Positions 40,240 to 40,886 of a stretch of DNA of 40,886 nucleotides are shown here, piece after piece. The translations under genes and the position numbers were made by a program. Under the pieces are notes generated by a model, which made no database searches, was not told the origin of the DNA, and saw only the letters and a list, made by a program, of their open reading frames with translations. Origin of the DNA: Ruminococcus sp. CAG:488 (GTDB lineage: Bacteria; Bacillota; Clostridia; Oscillospirales; Acutalibacteraceae); the NCBI GenBank assembly GCA_000434055.1, contig HF999649.1, positions 154,390 through 195,275 of the forward strand, written 5' to 3'. Position 1 is the first letter of the stretch. Every line of letters begins with the position of its first letter.

Positions 40240-40886
40240 ATGCAAAAATATTTAAAGACAAAAGAGCTTCATTTCGGCTCGAAGACTTTGAAGCTGCCCT
40301 CCGAGGCGCTTTCCTACGGAATAGGACTTTTCGGCATTGCCCTGCTCTCGGGCTGGGTTCCCGAATATGCAAAAACCTACTTTGCCGATTTTGCATTCAA
40401 AAATCAAAATTTCGGTTCAACCGCTCTTGCAACGTTGATATCCACCGTTTTTCTCGTTGCAGGATTTGTCGGAGCGGCGATGGAAATAATAATAGGCTTT
40501 CTTGTTGACAAGACGAAATCAAAGCGCGGCAAAATTCATCCATGGCTTCTCTACGGCTGCGTTCCGCTCGGTATAATCTCGATGCTCGTTTTCGTTGCGC
40601 CTAAAACGTCGAATTTTATCGTTGCAACGATTTGGATGTTTGCAATTTACTGTGCCTATGTAATGCTGCTTGTCTGCGTCGAAAGCCCCGGTAACTGCTT
40701 TGGAGCCGTCTGTACGCCGAATCCAGATGAGCGAAGCGACGCAATTTCAATTGCAGGAATTATGCGCTCAATCGGTCAGTCCGGCGGAATGGTTGTTCTC
40801 ATCGTCGTCGGTCTTGTCATGAAAGCTATCATGGGTAATGAGGGCTTCAAAGCCGCCGAGGGCAGAGGGCTTGATCTGCAGATTTC
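40240..40886 (+). CDS. GPH-family (MelB-like) sugar:cation symporter, N-terminal part
   Basis: The first 215 codons are inside the window and the frame runs off the end. Start ATG at 40240 after AGAGAGGAAC. It begins with a long cytoplasmic segment (MQKYLKTKELHFGSKTLKL), then several TM helices. The GPH hallmark DKTKSKRGKIHPWLLYG lies between helices 2 and 3 (about residues 90-106), where MelB has the DRTxxKWGKFRPW motif. A second signature, NPDERSDAISIAGIMRSIGQ, follows near residue 163. Probably imports a glycoside, pentoside or hexuronide. Specificity is unknown. Confidence 0.85.
   Translation, partial: MQKYLKTKELHFGSKTLKLPSEALSYGIGLFGIALLSGWVPEYAKTYFADFAFKNQNFGSTALATLISTVFLVAGFVGAAMEIIIGFLVDKTKSKRGKIHPWLLYGCVPLGIISMLVFVAPKTSNFIVATIWMFAIYCAYVMLLVCVESPGNCFGAVCTPNPDERSDAISIAGIMRSIGQSGGMVVLIVVGLVMKAIMGNEGFKAAEGRGLDLQI

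Overview
The window looks like chromosomal DNA of a gut-type Clostridia, most like an Oscillospiraceae/Ruminococcaceae member. The signs are: the str operon rpsL-rpsG-fusA-tuf; a class I heat-shock operon hrcA-grpE-dnaK-dnaJ with a CIRCE operator; Firmicutes-style TTGACA-N17-TATAAT promoters with strong AGGAGG ribosome sites; anaerobic redox genes (ferredoxin, ferredoxin-thioredoxin reductase beta-like protein); host-glycan hydrolases (GH29, GH92); and the palindromic CTTCCC..GGGAAG intergenic repeats common in these genomes. No database search was possible, so the placement is inference.

Layout. 1-5.3 kb: the end of a DUF1003-DUF4186-def operon (minus), an SDR oxidoreductase (plus), an AlkP-fold hydrolase (minus) and serC-serA (minus, serine synthesis) separated by a 150-bp palindromic repeat. 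5.5-9.3 kb: lower glycolysis pgk-tpiA-gpmI (plus), with a nested hairpin element before gpmI. 9.2-10.8 kb: a small accessory scar next to the tuf terminator. It holds a phage-scaffold-like stub, a Zn-ribbon ORF, a frameshifted immunity-type gene, a start-less toxin C-terminal domain with an HG...SC pattern, and a 71-codon orphan fragment. 10.8-15.5 kb: the str operon (minus). 15.5-17.5 kb: repeats around a secreted metallophosphoesterase. 17.5-21.1 kb: a lone iolB-like gene divergent from an amidohydrolase, an orphan barstar, and an alpha-L-fucosidase with a palindromic operator. 21.2-22.2 kb: a Mn2+ (yybP-ykoY) riboswitch with two terminators, mntP and tRNA-Ala. 22.3-27.9 kb: a lipoprotein, a GH92 mannosidase, glyA and a CE4 polysaccharide deacetylase. 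28.0-28.3 kb: tRNA-Met and tRNA-Glu. 28.6-33.5 kb: dnaJ, dnaK, grpE and hrcA (minus). 33.8-36.9 kb: ferredoxin-like protein, COG2509 flavoprotein behind an attenuator-like leader, FTR-beta-like protein and thioredoxin. 36.9-40.9 kb: a CPBP-like membrane protein, nadE, and the start of a GPH-family sugar transporter cut by the window edge.

How the parts fit. Most of the window is housekeeping: serine/glycine and one-carbon metabolism (serA, serC, glyA), glycolysis, translation, protein folding and NAD synthesis. Glycan use (GH29, GH92, GPH transporter, IolB-like) is scattered. The unusual content is the decayed toxin-immunity cassette downstream of tuf, the unassigned leader RNA before the COG2509 flavoprotein, the ferredoxin/flavoprotein/FTR-beta/thioredoxin cluster, and several unexplained structured intergenic elements.
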